Below, in pieces: positions 47,336 through 57,925 of a stretch of DNA of 64,000 bases. The translations under genes and the position numbers were made by a program. Each line of letters opens with the position of its first letter. Positions within the stretch are counted from its first letter, which is position 1. The notes beneath the pieces were generated by a model that did no database searches, was not told the DNA's origin, and was given only the letters and a program-made list of their open reading frames with translations. Source of the stretch: Methanothermobacter sp. (GTDB lineage: Archaea; Methanobacteriota; Methanobacteria; Methanobacteriales; Methanothermobacteraceae); the NCBI RefSeq assembly GCF_030055435.1, contig NZ_JASFYG010000003.1:217671-281670 (forward strand). Reading direction: 5' to 3'.

Positions 47336-47349
47336 GGAAATCAACTTCC
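47336..47349. promoter_or_regulatory. NrpR-type operator upstream of amt copy 1
   Basis: GGAA-ATCAAC-TTCC matches the GGAA-N6-TTCC operator of the methanogen nitrogen repressor NrpR. On the minus strand it is followed by a TATA-like AAGTATAAGAT (about 47309-47320). A wider CGGAAG...CTTCCG inverted pair surrounds it (47328-47350). Repression under ammonium excess is expected. Confidence 0.8.
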
Positions 47350-47570
47350 GACACTATCACTTAGATGATGCTCATATATAAAGATTTCGGTTAAAATTTC
47401 AGGTAAAGTGGGTGAAACTAAAATAAGTTCAAATAAGAATGTAACTTACAGAAAAATGTTAAATAAATATCAGGGGGGCTGAATTCTGGATTAATTGGTC
47501 ACTGGACAGCCTTTCCCCCCTTTTCTCTCATTATCCTTAAAAAAGGGGGTTTTATATGATTTTTGATCCA

Positions 47571-47915
<345 letters not shown>

Positions 47916-47973
47916 TCACCTCTCTGTGAAAAGCTTTTTATGTATATTCTCTTGTCTCTATTTAAATCATTGA

Positions 47974-49194
47974 TTATGTCAGTCTGTAACCGGTTTCCTC
48001 ATGGAGGTTTATGTCGAGACCCTGAATCTCATCCTCCCTTTCAACACGAAGCCCTCTCCATTTCTTAAGCAAGCTGGCAAGAATATATGTAACTGTGAAG
48101 GTGTAGATGACCACAGTAACAACACCGATAACCTGACTGGTGAACAGTGCGGTGCTTCCTGTTATGAGGCCACCACCACTAAGGGCGGGATTAAGTGATG
48201 GTATTGCAAAGAGGCCCACCCCTATTGTTCCTATAACACCTGAAACTCCGTGAATTCCAAAAACATCCAGGGCGTCATCATACCCGAGGAGGGGCTTGAG
48301 CCAGGACACAGCAAGGTAACAGATCACGGCGGCCAGAAACCCAATGAAAATCGATGCACCTATATCCACGAAGCCAGCTGCAGGGGTTATTGATGCAAGG
48401 CCTGCAACTGCACCTGAAAGGGCTCCGAGGAGGGTTGGTTTTCCGGTTTTAATTCTGTCCATCAGCATCCAGCCAAGCATACCTGCGGCAGCAGAGGTGT
48501 TTGTTACAATCATTGCATCTGTGGCAAGGTTACCTGCTGAAAGGGCTGAACCTGCGTTGAATCCAAACCATCCAAACCATAGAAGACCGGTGCCTATCAC
48601 CGAGTATCCAAGGTGGTGTGGCATCAGTTTCTGGTCATACCTTGGCCCAATGACCAGTGCAAGTGCAAGTGCAGCAATACCACTTGTAAGGTGCACAACC
48701 AGTCCGCCTGCAAAATCATAGACACCGAGGTTCTGGAGGAATCCACCGCCCCATACCCAGTGGGCCACAGGCACATAAACGAATGTGAACCAGAGGGGAA
48801 TGAAGATGATCCACGATGAAAATCTGATCCTCTCAACCACAGCACCTGATATCAGGGCAACGGTTATGGCAGCAAATGTCATCTGGAAAATTGCAAAAAG
48901 GCCCCCTGGAATTGTGGGAGCATACTCTGACGCTGAGTTAAGGGCTGTAAGACTTATGCTGCTGATCTGGCTCCCTATTATCCCTGAAATGTCGCCTCCA
49001 AAGATAAGGCCATAGCCAAATAGAAACCACAGCAGACTGACCACGCCAAAGGATACAAACGATAGAAAAATTGTATTGAGAACATTTTCCCGTTTTGTGA
49101 GGCCTGAATAGAACATTGCAACGCCTGGTATGGTCATCAGGATTACCAGGGCCGTTGATATCAGCATCCAGGCTGTATCACCAGAATTTAACAT
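47974..49194 (-). CDS. amt: Ammonium transporter, copy 2
   Basis: A 406-residue Amt protein paralogous to copy 1, with the same [20 protein letters not shown] start, [26 protein letters not shown] and [11 protein letters not shown] segments. The tandem amt-glnK pairs read in the same direction. The C-terminal tail [18 protein letters not shown] resembles the GlnK-binding tail of copy 1. Upstream TATA and NrpR-like half-sites point to nitrogen control. Confidence 0.95.
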   Translation of the reverse strand: MLNSGDTAWMLISTALVILMTIPGVAMFYSGLTKRENVLNTIFLSFVSFGVVSLLWFLFGYGLIFGGDISGIIGSQISSISLTALNSASEYAPTIPGGLFAIFQMTFAAITVALISGAVVERIRFSSWIIFIPLWFTFVYVPVAHWVWGGGFLQNLGVYDFAGGLVVHLTSGIAALALALVIGPRYDQKLMPHHLGYSVIGTGLLWFGWFGFNAGSALSAGNLATDAMIVTNTSAAAGMLGWMLMDRIKTGKPTLLGALSGAVAGLASITPAAGFVDIGASIFIGFLAAVICYLAVSWLKPLLGYDDALDVFGIHGVSGVIGTIGVGLFAIPSLNPALSGGGLITGSTALFTSQVIGVVTVVIYTFTVTYILASLLKKWRGLRVEREDEIQGLDINLHEETGYRLT

Positions 49195-49237
49195 TCATTA
49201 TCACACTCCTTTTTTTGATACCCATATAATAAACCTG

Positions 49238-49267
49238 ACTATATAAGGATGCCGGTAACTTCTTTCC
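49238..49267. promoter_or_regulatory. Promoter of amt copy 2 with degenerate NrpR site
   Basis: On the minus strand GGAA-AGAAGT-TACC (49254-49267), a one-mismatch form of GGAA-N6-TTCC, is followed by CCTTATATAG (about 49238-49248), a clear BRE/TATA-like box. The start codon lies about 45 bp downstream. A weaker operator than that of amt copy 1 could give graded control. Confidence 0.55.
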
Positions 49268-49326
49268 GAATGCCATGCCAACATTAAAATATCAGAAAAA
49301 TGAGAAAAACAGTAAGAGGTGTTTCA

Positions 49327-49632
49327 TTGAACTCAACAAAAAAGGGAAGGCTCTTTGCAGTGCTCATGATAGCTCTTGTTGCATATGGCTTCTCATCCAC
49401 AGTATGCATCTTCATAAAACCATCCTTTGCAGTTGAATTCCCCACAGACATCCTTCCCTCCGATGAGAAGATAGAACCCATGGGAAACCCTGATTTCCAG
49501 CCGGTAATCCTGAAGAAACACATAATGAACGTCACCAACAACACAACCAATGAGACAGAGGTCATATTCTATACTGATAACAGAACAAACAGAACAGCGC
49601 CGGCCAGCAGGGACCAGAACCAGGATCAGTAA
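49327..49632 (+). CDS. Small secreted or membrane-anchored protein
   Basis: About 101 residues with an N-terminal membrane segment (RLFAVLMIALVAYGFSSTVCIF) and a short polar exterior part with several N-x-T sites (NVTNNTTNETE, NRTNRT). The TTG at 49327 lies shortly after GAGGTG and is the likely start; an ATG at 49300 without ribosome site would add nine residues. Function unknown. It is divergent from amt copy 2. Confidence 0.6.
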   Translation: MNSTKKGRLFAVLMIALVAYGFSSTVCIFIKPSFAVEFPTDILPSDEKIEPMGNPDFQPVILKKHIMNVTNNTTNETEVIFYTDNRTNRTAPASRDQNQDQ

Positions 49633-49729
49633 TCCACAGCCAGATTATGTTCATGAACACTTTTAAACAGCAATTTTTTTAAACTGAAATTTTAGAAATA
49701 GATACATATGACCATATTAAGGTGATCAC

Positions 49730-50302
49730 GTGCCAGCAAACACTGTGGGAGAAAGAATAAAACAGCTCAGGGATAACCAGAACATCACACTGGAGGAACT
49801 TGCAGAAAGAAGTGGAATTAATAGGGAACTCATCAAGAAAATAGAGGAAGGAGACATTCTACCATCACTCACACCCCTCATAAAGATCTCAAGGACACTT
49901 GGAGTAAGGCTCGGCACACTCCTTGATGATAGGGTTCAGGATGGACCTGTTATAGTCAGGAAGGGAAAAACCCAGAGGGTCATACACTTCTCAGGCTATG
50001 AGGAGAGGGCAGATACAAGCAACCTCAACTTCCACTCCCTCGGTGCCGGCAAAAGCGACAGGCACATGGAGCCGTTCCTGATCGACGTTGAACTCCACAG
50101 CGACGACTTCGAACTATCGTCCCATGAGGGGGAGGAGTTCATATACGTCCTGGAGGGTGAAATAGAGGTCATCTATGGACAGGAGAAGTACAGGCTCGGT
50201 GAAGGGGACAGCATATACTATGACTCTGTTGTACCCCACCACCTCCACGCAGCAGGGAAAAATGATGCAAGGATACTGGCAGTTGTCTACACACCATTCT
50301 AG
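49730..50302 (+). CDS. XRE-type HTH regulator with cupin domain, second copy
   Basis: A 190-residue protein. The HTH ([24 protein letters not shown]) is followed by a C-terminal cupin ([20 protein letters not shown], then [19 protein letters not shown]). Architecture and length match the regulator at 12488. It heads a run with a thioesterase and an acyl-CoA synthetase and probably regulates them in response to an acid or acyl-CoA. The start is GTG with AAGGTGATC before it. Confidence 0.88.
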   Translation: MPANTVGERIKQLRDNQNITLEELAERSGINRELIKKIEEGDILPSLTPLIKISRTLGVRLGTLLDDRVQDGPVIVRKGKTQRVIHFSGYEERADTSNLNFHSLGAGKSDRHMEPFLIDVELHSDDFELSSHEGEEFIYVLEGEIEVIYGQEKYRLGEGDSIYYDSVVPHHLHAAGKNDARILAVVYTPF

Positions 50303-50313
50303 CGGCTGATAGG

Positions 50314-50718
50314 ATGTTCAGAATCACGGTGACACCACGTTTTGGGGATATAGATGGTCTCAGACACGTTAACAACACTGTCCTGGCGGTCTGGTTCGAG
50401 AAGGGCAGGAACCCCATCTTCAGGATGTTCACACCCGACCTTGACCTCAGCTATGAGAAGTGGAAACTCATCCTTGTAAGGACAGAATTCGACTTCCTTG
50501 CACAGATGTACTATGGGAGTGACGTGGAGATAAGAAGCTACATAACACACATAGGAAACTCATCCTTCACCATAGGCCACGAGGCATGGCAGGACGGGGA
50601 ACTCAAGGCAAAGGGTAAGGCTGTCCTGGTCCACTACGATTTCATTGAACAGAGGAAAAAACCAATACCCCCGGATATAAGGTCAAAGCTTGAAGAACAT
50701 CTTGTGGAAGAGGATTAA
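50314..50718 (+). CDS. Hotdog-fold acyl-CoA thioesterase
   Basis: A 134-residue 4HBT-type hotdog protein with [22 protein letters not shown], in which the Asp of the [11 protein letters not shown] segment is the usual catalytic acid. It begins 11 bp after the regulator. Together with the following synthetase, it could cycle or proofread an acyl-CoA pool. Substrate unknown. Confidence 0.87.
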   Translation: MFRITVTPRFGDIDGLRHVNNTVLAVWFEKGRNPIFRMFTPDLDLSYEKWKLILVRTEFDFLAQMYYGSDVEIRSYITHIGNSSFTIGHEAWQDGELKAKGKAVLVHYDFIEQRKKPIPPDIRSKLEEHLVEED

Positions 50719-50735
50719 CATACAAAGGTGGATTT

Positions 50736-52385
50736 ATGGTTTTCACTGAGGAAACAATAGGGGAATTCTTTGAGAAACAGGTTGAAAGGTACGCTGATAA
50801 GGAGTTCATAGTATACCCTGACAGGGATTTAAGGTTCACCTACCGGGAGTTCAATGAGAGGGTCAACCTCCTTGCAAAGGGCCTGTTATCCATCGGCATA
50901 AAAAGGGGCGACCACGTGGGTATCTGGGCCACCAACGTACCGGACTGGCTGACATTCCTCTTTGCAACAGCAAAGATAGGAGCGGTTCTTGTAACGGTGA
51001 ACACCGCCTACAAGAGCCATGAACTTGAATATGTCATGAAACAGTCAGACATGAAGGCAATAGCCATCATAGATGGCTTCAGGGATGTTGACTACGTCCA
51101 GACACTCTATGAACTGGTACCTGAACTCAAAACACAGGAAAGGGGCCACCTCCGGAGTGAAAGGTTCCCTGAACTTCGAAGCGTCATATACATAGGGGCC
51201 CAGAAGCACAGGGGGATGTACAACACCAATGAACTGATCCTCCTGGGTAAACACGTCCCTGACAGTGAACTCCGCAGTGTGATATCAACCCTCAAGAACA
51301 CCGATGTCATAAACATGCAGTACACCTCTGGGACCACGGGTTTCCCCAAAGGGGTAATGCTCACCCACAGGAACATACTCAACAACGGCTACTACATCGG
51401 TGAGAGACAGAAATTCACCGAGGAGGACCGTCTCTGTCTACCGGTACCACTATTCCACTGCTTTGGAATAGTTCTGGGCGTGCTGGCCATCCTTACACAT
51501 GGCGGGACACTTGTCATGATAGAACTCTTCGACCCCCTCCTGGTACTTGCAGCGGTGGAAAAGGAGAGGTGCACCGCACTCTACGGCGTGCCAACCATGT
51601 TCATAGCAGAGTTCACACACCCCATGTTTGACATGTTCGACCTTTCATCCCTCAGAACAGGTATCATGGCGGGGTCACCCTGCCCCATAGAGGCAATGAA
51701 GCGCGTCATGAATGACATGAACATGAAGGAGATCACCATAGCCTACGGCCTCACAGAGGCATCCCCGGTAATCACACAGACAAGTGTGGATGACCCCATA
51801 GAGAAGCGTGTCGAAACCGTTGGAACACCCCTACCACACATCGAGGTCAAGATAGTGGACCCTGAAACAGGCGAGGAGCTGGGCCCCGGCGAACCCGGCG
51901 AGATATGCTGCAGGGGCTACAACGTCATGAAGGGCTACTACAAGATGCCTGAGATGACAGCTGAGGCCATAGATGAGGACGGCTGGCTCCACAGCGGAGA
52001 CCTTGCGGTGATGGATGAGGACGGATACTACTCAATCGTTGGAAGGATAAAGGACATGATCATCCGGGGCGGCGAGAACATCTACCCGAGGGAGATCGAG
52101 GAGTTCCTCCACACAATGCCAGGTATAAAGGACGTGCAGGTTGTGGGGATACCCGATGAGAAGTACGGTGAAATAGTCGGTGCCTTTGTGATCAGGGAGG
52201 ACGGTGCAGACATACTGGAGGAGGATGTCAGGGACTATGCAATCCAGAGGATAGCAAGGTACAAGGTCCCGAAACACGTTTTCTTTGTTGACGAGTTCCC
52301 GCTCACCGCAAGCGGGAAGGTCCAGAAGTTCAAACTCAGGGAGCTGGCAGTTGAACTCCTCAAGAAGAGGAAGGAAGGCTCCTGA
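50736..52385 (+). CDS. AMP-forming acyl-CoA synthetase (fatty-acid type)
   Basis: A 549-residue ANL enzyme. The P-loop is [18 protein letters not shown], the A5 motif is [10 protein letters not shown], the A7/A8 region contains [20 protein letters not shown] and [17 protein letters not shown], and the catalytic Lys is in [15 protein letters not shown]. It is more like long- or medium-chain acyl-CoA ligases than the synthetase at 10798. It starts 17 bp after the thioesterase. Methanogens do not degrade fatty acids, so salvage of exogenous acids is likely. Confidence 0.9.
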   Translation: MVFTEETIGEFFEKQVERYADKEFIVYPDRDLRFTYREFNERVNLLAKGLLSIGIKRGDHVGIWATNVPDWLTFLFATAKIGAVLVTVNTAYKSHELEYVMKQSDMKAIAIIDGFRDVDYVQTLYELVPELKTQERGHLRSERFPELRSVIYIGAQKHRGMYNTNELILLGKHVPDSELRSVISTLKNTDVINMQYTSGTTGFPKGVMLTHRNILNNGYYIGERQKFTEEDRLCLPVPLFHCFGIVLGVLAILTHGGTLVMIELFDPLLVLAAVEKERCTALYGVPTMFIAEFTHPMFDMFDLSSLRTGIMAGSPCPIEAMKRVMNDMNMKEITIAYGLTEASPVITQTSVDDPIEKRVETVGTPLPHIEVKIVDPETGEELGPGEPGEICCRGYNVMKGYYKMPEMTAEAIDEDGWLHSGDLAVMDEDGYYSIVGRIKDMIIRGGENIYPREIEEFLHTMPGIKDVQVVGIPDEKYGEIVGAFVIREDGADILEEDVRDYAIQRIARYKVPKHVFFVDEFPLTASGKVQKFKLRELAVELLKKRKEGS

Positions 52386-52409
52386 CCCTTAATTTTTTTG
52401 AGAGATATA

Positions 52410-54887
52410 ATGATAGTCCTGAATCGAAGGAAAAGATCAGTTGATTTTATACCCGCCGGAAGTCCCAGGGGCGCCCTCAACACCCGTAGAAAGCCCGGGT
52501 ACTGGGGGAAGCTGAAAATCAAAAAAACCTCCTCTGGCCCCAGAATAGCAAGGTTCACTGTGGAGAAAAATGAAAGGGAAACCCTTAGAAAACCCTCAGA
52601 GGCCATAAAACTCCTCAGGAAACAGGCCGTGTTTCTAACGGGACGTGATGAGGAACTTGAAGAACTACTAGGGAATCACGGTATCAGGTACAGGTATGCA
52701 AGGGTATGCCAGCACTGCCTCCATGAGGGCTATGTGACCCTTGTGAGCTCAAGGGCATCAACGAAGCATGAAGGCCAGATCATATGCTCAAGGTGCGTTG
52801 ATGAGGTAATAAGAAGGGAGCTCAAACTGGCGGGCATGGATAAATCAGCCTTCAGAAACTTCAGGAGGCTGATCAGGAGGGGTGTAAGCCTTGAGAGGGT
52901 CCTTGAGATGATGTCACCCAGATTCGACCCGTTGGCGAACCATGAACTGACGCTCTATGATATGGTAACGGCAACAGCAGACAGAACCCCGAAGGTGCCC
53001 ATTGATCGCCTTGAGCTTCCTGAGAAATTTAAGCGGATTCTCAGAAGGGAGGGTAGCAGGGTGCTGAGGCCAGTGCAGGTCCTTGCAGTTGATGCTGGTC
53101 TCCTTGAGGGCGCTAGTCTTATGGTTGTATCTGCAACCGCAAGTGGAAAGACCCTTGTGGGGGAACTTGCAGGTATCCCCCGGGCAATGAGGGGTGAAAG
53201 GTTCATCTACCTCACACCACTCGTTGCCCTTGCAAACCAGAAATACAGGGACTTCAAGAAGAGATACTCTGCACTTGGACTTAAAACAGCCATAAAGGTT
53301 GGTATGAGCAGGATAAAGGCAAAGGGTGAGCTACGGATTCCAGATACCGATGTGGCTGACGCAGATATAATAGTTGGTACCTACGAGGGGATCGACTACA
53401 TCCTCAGGTCAGGGAAGGCAGGTATCCTCGGCGATGTGGGTGTGGTTGTTGTTGATGAGATACATACCCTTGAGGATGAGGAGAGGGGGGCAAGGCTCAA
53501 CGGGATGATATGGAGGATAAAAAGGTTATTCCCCAACGCCCAGGTCATAGCGCTCTCTGCAACAGTGAAGAACTCCGCGGAAATAGCATCAGATTTTGGA
53601 TTAAAGCTGGTTGAATACGATAAAAGGCCCGTCCCACTTGAAAGACACCTCATATTCTCAAGGAGCGGTGAGGAAAAGAAGAACATTATACTGAGGCTTG
53701 CAGCACGTGAGTTCTCCTTGAAGTCAAGGAAGGGGTTCCATGGACAGACAATAATATTCACAAATTCCCGCAGGAAAACCAGGCTCATTGCAGAGTACCT
53801 CACAAGGAATAGGGTCAGTGCAGCAGCATATCATGCAGGCTTATCCTACTCTGAAAGGCATCGGATAGAGAAGGCCTTCGCATCCCAGAAACTCGCCGCA
53901 GTTGTCACCACAGCGGCACTTGCAGCTGGAGTGGACTTTCCGGCATCACAGGTTATATTTGAAACGCTCCTCATGGGTAACCGCTGGCTCACCCCCAATG
54001 AGTTCTCACAGATGCTTGGACGTGCTGGCAGACCATCCTATCATGACCGGGGTGCTGTCTATGTTCTTGCAGAAATTGGGATGGAATTTGATGGTGATTC
54101 CGAGGAGTCTGTGGCCCTTGAGCTCCTTGAAAGCGGCCCGGAACCTGTTGAAGTTCACTATACAGAGGAGAAGGTTCTTGAACATGTACTTGCAGATATA
54201 ACCTCAGGCGCCTTCAATGGGGATTATAAAAATAATGGATGGCTTATGGATACCGAAGAGGCCATTGATATCCTTGAATCCTATGGAATGGTATCAGGGG
54301 ATAAAATGACCCCGACAAAATACGGGCGGGCTGTTTCCAGGTCATTCATAGGACCCCATGAGGCAGAGTACATAAGATCCAATCTTTCAGGCAGCGTCAT
54401 TGATACTGTCATCAGACTTGAACCCTTTCAGTCAGCCTACCTTTCCAGCAGGCTCCACAGAAGGCTCAGCCAGGTCCTTGGCACAAATTTCTCAACAAGG
54501 CTGCTTGCTGACTCAACACTGGATATAATTTCAACCGGGGATAACCTGGTGAAACTGGATTCCAGGCTTCAGGAGGCCCTATTAAATATCCAGATGGATT
54601 TCTTATCATGTGAATGTAGCGATAGACCCTTCTGTGGATGCATTCAGAGAAAACTATCGGCACACATAATCAATGAGAGGGTGAGGGGGAGAGATCCAGC
54701 TGATATAAGCAAACAATTACTATCAAAGTATCATGTGCAGACATACCCTGGTGACATCTTCAGCTGGCTTGATTCGGTCGTGAGAATGCTTGAGGCTGTG
54801 AGGAGGATTGCAGGGGCTTTCAAAAAGAGCGGCGCTGTAAGGGAATCCTCCAGACTTATAAGGGGAATTGAGAGGGGCCGACTTTGA
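52410..54887 (+). CDS. Ski2-like DEAD/DEAH helicase with zinc motifs
   Basis: About 825 residues. An N-terminal zinc motif (CQHC...CSRC, near residues 108-140) is followed by a RecA core with Walker A SATASGKTLVGEL, motif II VVDEIHTLEDEE, motif III LSATVKNS, motif IV-like TIIFTNSRRKT, and motif VI QMLGRAGRP. The C-terminal region has CECSDRPFCGC. It is an archaeal-specific relative of Hel308/Ski2 (DUF5814-type), probably acting on RNA or DNA. ATG 52410 is preferred over TTG 52398. Its stop codon lies in a tandem repeat array. Confidence 0.9.
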   Translation: MIVLNRRKRSVDFIPAGSPRGALNTRRKPGYWGKLKIKKTSSGPRIARFTVEKNERETLRKPSEAIKLLRKQAVFLTGRDEELEELLGNHGIRYRYARVCQHCLHEGYVTLVSSRASTKHEGQIICSRCVDEVIRRELKLAGMDKSAFRNFRRLIRRGVSLERVLEMMSPRFDPLANHELTLYDMVTATADRTPKVPIDRLELPEKFKRILRREGSRVLRPVQVLAVDAGLLEGASLMVVSATASGKTLVGELAGIPRAMRGERFIYLTPLVALANQKYRDFKKRYSALGLKTAIKVGMSRIKAKGELRIPDTDVADADIIVGTYEGIDYILRSGKAGILGDVGVVVVDEIHTLEDEERGARLNGMIWRIKRLFPNAQVIALSATVKNSAEIASDFGLKLVEYDKRPVPLERHLIFSRSGEEKKNIILRLAAREFSLKSRKGFHGQTIIFTNSRRKTRLIAEYLTRNRVSAAAYHAGLSYSERHRIEKAFASQKLAAVVTTAALAAGVDFPASQVIFETLLMGNRWLTPNEFSQMLGRAGRPSYHDRGAVYVLAEIGMEFDGDSEESVALELLESGPEPVEVHYTEEKVLEHVLADITSGAFNGDYKNNGWLMDTEEAIDILESYGMVSGDKMTPTKYGRAVSRSFIGPHEAEYIRSNLSGSVIDTVIRLEPFQSAYLSSRLHRRLSQVLGTNFSTRLLADSTLDIISTGDNLVKLDSRLQEALLNIQMDFLSCECSDRPFCGCIQRKLSAHIINERVRGRDPADISKQLLSKYHVQTYPGDIFSWLDSVVRMLEAVRRIAGAFKKSGAVRESSRLIRGIERGRL

Positions 54888-54992
54888 TTCTTCCATAGGA
54901 TCTATGGATATTATAATTACTTTGATTCTTCCATAGGATCTATGGATATTATAATTACTTTGATTCTTCCATAGGATCTATGGATATTATAA
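54881..54992. repeat. Three tandem 38-bp repeats with palindromic core
   Basis: Units start at 54881, 54919 and 54957 and are identical until the third diverges after about 36 bp. Each holds CCATAG-GAT-CTATGG, a perfect 6-3-6 palindrome, and GATATTATAA. The first unit begins within the last codons of the helicase gene. The array sits between convergent genes. No CRISPR spacers are present. Confidence 0.93.
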
Positions 54993-55022
54993 ATTTATAA
55001 GGCACGATTTAAAGATCAGATA

Positions 55023-55075
55023 ATGGAGGATTCAAGGTCATATGGTGTCCATTTTATCACCTTGAACTCCTCCAT
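55023..55075. terminator. Long hairpin between convergent helicase and nrdJ genes
   Basis: ATGGAGGATTCAAGGT (55023-55038) pairs with ACCTTGAACTCCTCCAT (55059-55075), with a single bulged base and a loop of about 20 nt. Its place directly after the repeat array and 8 bp before the nrdJ stop suggests a shared transcription terminator or mRNA 3'-end structure. Confidence 0.55.
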
Positions 55076-55082
55076 ATAATAT

Positions 55083-57206
55083 TCAATTGGGGCAGCTCAT
55101 ATCCCGGCATGACCCTGCATATTCAGGAAACCTCAGAACCTCATTCATTTTGCTTCCATACCTGTAGATGGTGATGCCCTTGCACCCCAGTTCATATGCT
55201 GCTCTGAATACCCTCTCAGCGTCCTTTATGGATGCATCAGGCGGCAGATTAACGGTTTTTGAGACGGCGTTATCCACATGGCGCTGGAAGGCGGCCTGCA
55301 TCCTAACATGAAAGACAGGGTCGATCTCATGGGCGGTTACAAAGAGCCTCCTGATTTTATCTGGAACCCCTGACACTCCCTCCAGATTTCCCTTTGACAT
55401 TATCATTTCAAGTGTATCCCTTTTCAGCTGCCCCCTGGCGATTCTTTCAAAAAGGGGATTGGTTTCGGTGAATTTTCTGCCCAGAATGTTTCTTGTGAAT
55501 GAAACCGCGAATAGGGGTTCGATCCCGCTACTTGTACCTGCTATTATGCTGAGGGAGCCTGTGGGTGCAATGGTTGTCAGTGTGGCGTTTCTCATCCCCT
55601 CAAAGCCCATTTCATCCCACCTGCTTCCTGAAAATGCAGGGAACGATCCCCTTTCATCTGCAAGATTCGATGAGGCTCTCCTCGCTTCACACTCTATGAA
55701 GGACATGATCCGCTCAGCCACCCCAAGGGCCTCCCCTGAATTGTAGGGGACACCCAGCTTTATGAGCATATCAGCGAATCCCATGACGCCAAGGCCGATC
55801 TTCCTTGTCCTGAGTGTCATCTCCCTGACCTCTGGTAGCGGGTAGTTGTTGACGTCTATGACGTTGTCAAGGAAGTGCACCGCCGTATGGACGGTTCTTC
55901 TGAGTCTTTCCCAGTTCACACCTGAAGCTGACACCATTAATGAGAGGTTGATTGAGCCGAGGTTACATGACTCATAGGGGAGGAGGGGCTGCTCACCGCA
56001 GTTGTGCACAATGAAACCGTTGGCAGTGAAGGCATTTGCACCTGCAACACTTGCGTCGTATACATCCTCATAACCCTTACTTTTAAGGGAAAGAAAGGTG
56101 GAGAATCTCTCCCCTGAGTTAAAACTGCTCCCTGAATCCATAACAAGCATATCACCCCTTTCAAGGTCAGAGGCGGCCTTCCACACTGGTTTATCTTCCA
56201 TTACGAGCACCGGGTGATCATGGGTCAACTTTAAACTGTAACCTTCCCTGGTTCTGAGCTCAAAAACCTCTCTGTAACCTGTTTTAAAGAAACCTGAAGT
56301 GGAGAGATACTCTGAGCCATTGACAACCGCCATGAATGCTCTGCCCTCCAGTTCCTTTACTGGAACTGGTCCCTCTGAGGTCATTATGAGCGCATCACGG
56401 GATATGCATGGGTTAGTTGCCTCTATCCTTCCAAGGGAGGGTGTCGGGTTGTACTGGTTTATCCTGTCCTCGAATATCATGCCGGGGTCCCCTGATCTCC
56501 ACGCTGCCTTTACAATCCTCCTGAATATCCCCATGGAGGGAACTGAGTCAACGGTTTCACCGGTTCTGGGGTTTATGAGGTCAATCTTTCCGTCCTCCAT
56601 GAACCTGTCAGGGACCGAAACAGAGAGGTTGAAGTTTCTGAGGGGACCCTCTGATGTCTTGGCATCTATAAATTTGAATATGTCGGGGTGGCTGACATGG
56701 AGCACCCCCATATTTGCCCCGCGTCTCCGTCCACCCTGCTTTATAACCTCAACTGCAACGTCAAATATCCTCATGAATGATACGGGACCTGAAGCCACAC
56801 CCATCGTTGATGCAACGGTGTCACCCTCTGGTCTGAGTCTGGAAAATGAGAATCCAACGCCCCCACCTGATTTGTGGATTATTGCCATGTTCCTGAGGGA
56901 TTCAAATATGCTCTCAATTGAATCATCAACAGGGAGAACGAAACATGCTGAGAGCTGATTTATCGGCGTACCTGCATTCATGAGTGTGGGTGAATTCGGG
57001 AGGAACTCAAGATTTCGCATAACCGAATAGAAGAGTTCCTCTGCCCTATGTCTGTTGAAACCATAAATCTCATCTGCAGATGCAACTGCCCGGGCAACCC
57101 TCCTTAACATTTCCTCAGGGGTCTCTACAACCTTACCCCTTTCATTCTTCAGGAGGTACCTCTCCTCAAGCACCCTCCGGCCGGTTTTTGTTAAATTTAT
57201 CATCAT
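55083..57206 (-). CDS. nrdJ: Class II (B12-dependent) ribonucleotide reductase with intein
   Basis: A 707-residue precursor: residues 1-266 N-extein, 267-402 intein, 403-707 C-extein, giving a mature enzyme of about 571 residues. Reductase motifs are FLPNSPTLMNAGTP, SGGGVGFSFSRLRP, the catalytic NPC/GEQPLLPYESCNLGSINLS joined on splicing, and a C-terminal CRDMSC pair for re-reduction. It makes deoxynucleotides with adenosylcobalamin as radical source and works in or out of oxygen. The catalytic loop Cys is the first residue after the intein. It lies 20 bp after arfB on the same strand. Confidence 0.95.
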   Translation of the reverse strand: MMINLTKTGRRVLEERYLLKNERGKVVETPEEMLRRVARAVASADEIYGFNRHRAEELFYSVMRNLEFLPNSPTLMNAGTPINQLSACFVLPVDDSIESIFESLRNMAIIHKSGGGVGFSFSRLRPEGDTVASTMGVASGPVSFMRIFDVAVEVIKQGGRRRGANMGVLHVSHPDIFKFIDAKTSEGPLRNFNLSVSVPDRFMEDGKIDLINPRTGETVDSVPSMGIFRRIVKAAWRSGDPGMIFEDRINQYNPTPSLGRIEATNPCISRDALIMTSEGPVPVKELEGRAFMAVVNGSEYLSTSGFFKTGYREVFELRTREGYSLKLTHDHPVLVMEDKPVWKAASDLERGDMLVMDSGSSFNSGERFSTFLSLKSKGYEDVYDASVAGANAFTANGFIVHNCGEQPLLPYESCNLGSINLSLMVSASGVNWERLRRTVHTAVHFLDNVIDVNNYPLPEVREMTLRTRKIGLGVMGFADMLIKLGVPYNSGEALGVAERIMSFIECEARRASSNLADERGSFPAFSGSRWDEMGFEGMRNATLTTIAPTGSLSIIAGTSSGIEPLFAVSFTRNILGRKFTETNPLFERIARGQLKRDTLEMIMSKGNLEGVSGVPDKIRRLFVTAHEIDPVFHVRMQAAFQRHVDNAVSKTVNLPPDASIKDAERVFRAAYELGCKGITIYRYGSKMNEVLRFPEYAGSCRDMSCPN
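56001..56408 (-). mobile_element. Mini-intein in nrdJ (no endonuclease domain)
   Basis: A 136-residue Hint-fold intein. It starts at Cys267 (CISRDALIMTSEGPVPVKEL), has the block B Thr/His in LTHDHPVLV, block F VYDASVAGANAFTANGF, and ends FIVHN before Cys403. No LAGLIDADG endonuclease is present: blocks C-E are replaced by a linker of about 30 residues (SGSSFNSGERFSTFLS). It should splice but cannot home. M. thermautotrophicus deltaH carries a known mini-intein at this site; this one differs at many positions. Confidence 0.95.
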
Positions 57207-57226
57207 TAAGAATTATATGAAGCCAT

Positions 57227-57922
57227 TTATGGTAGCGTATCCAGGAGCTCCCTGACATCGGATACGACACTCTCGATGGCATCATCAAGTATTCTCTGGC
57301 CAAGAACAGGGTCAGGGTTTATGCCCTCCTTTTCACAGATTCTTGCGGCTCTATCAATCCCCTTATTGGCCTCCCTGGCCTCTCTGAGGCCTATCATTCC
57401 TATTTCAGGATAGATTTCTGGTCTGCATTCCCCGAGTTTCGTGAGGTCCGCTATGCCCAGTATTATTCCAGCGGACACCTCACCGCTTCCTGCGTGGGGA
57501 CCCTCAATCTCAACGATCCTGTTATTCCATATGATCTCCATGTCAAGTTCATCCATGAGATCATCAATGCAGTCCTCAAGCTGATTTCCGCCATGACCAT
57601 TTACGATAACAGCAGCGTCGATGTTCAGGCGTTTCCTGGCCTTTCTCAGAACCGGTTTGAGGTCGCCTTCCAGGAGTTCATCCCTCTCAATGTGGATGCC
57701 ATGCTTAACGTATGGAAATTCGGTTGCACCGTAGATTATCCCCAGGAACTTCGCCCCTGTTCTGAGAGAGGCCTCCAGGGCCACGTAGGATGCTATCTTG
57801 GCATCGGTGTCTATGGGGAGTGCCGGGCCGTGGTTCTCAAGGTGTGACCCCAGGGCGAGTATACCCACCCTGTGGACATCCCCTGAGATTACGTTACCTG
57901 CATCAAGGTTGAGTTCAACCAC
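57227..57922 (-). CDS. arfB: FAPy deformylase ArfB (creatininase family)
   Basis: A 231-residue creatininase-family metalloenzyme. Metal ligands are in LGSHLENHGPALPIDTDAKI, the family NGHGGNQ motif lies in the middle, and GPHAGSGEVSAGI follows. ArfB removes the formyl group from the product of archaeal GTP cyclohydrolase III, an early step to riboflavin and F420. Its start overlaps no neighbour; the PUA gene ends 3 bp before it on the same strand. Confidence 0.9.
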   Translation of the reverse strand: MVELNLDAGNVISGDVHRVGILALGSHLENHGPALPIDTDAKIASYVALEASLRTGAKFLGIIYGATEFPYVKHGIHIERDELLEGDLKPVLRKARKRLNIDAAVIVNGHGGNQLEDCIDDLMDELDMEIIWNNRIVEIEGPHAGSGEVSAGIILGIADLTKLGECRPEIYPEIGMIGLREAREANKGIDRAARICEKEGINPDPVLGQRILDDAIESVVSDVRELLDTLP

Positions 57923-57925
57923 CCT

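Noticed and set aside
54881-54992. Possible CRISPR array
   Set aside because: The units are directly adjacent with no unique spacers, and no cas genes are nearby.
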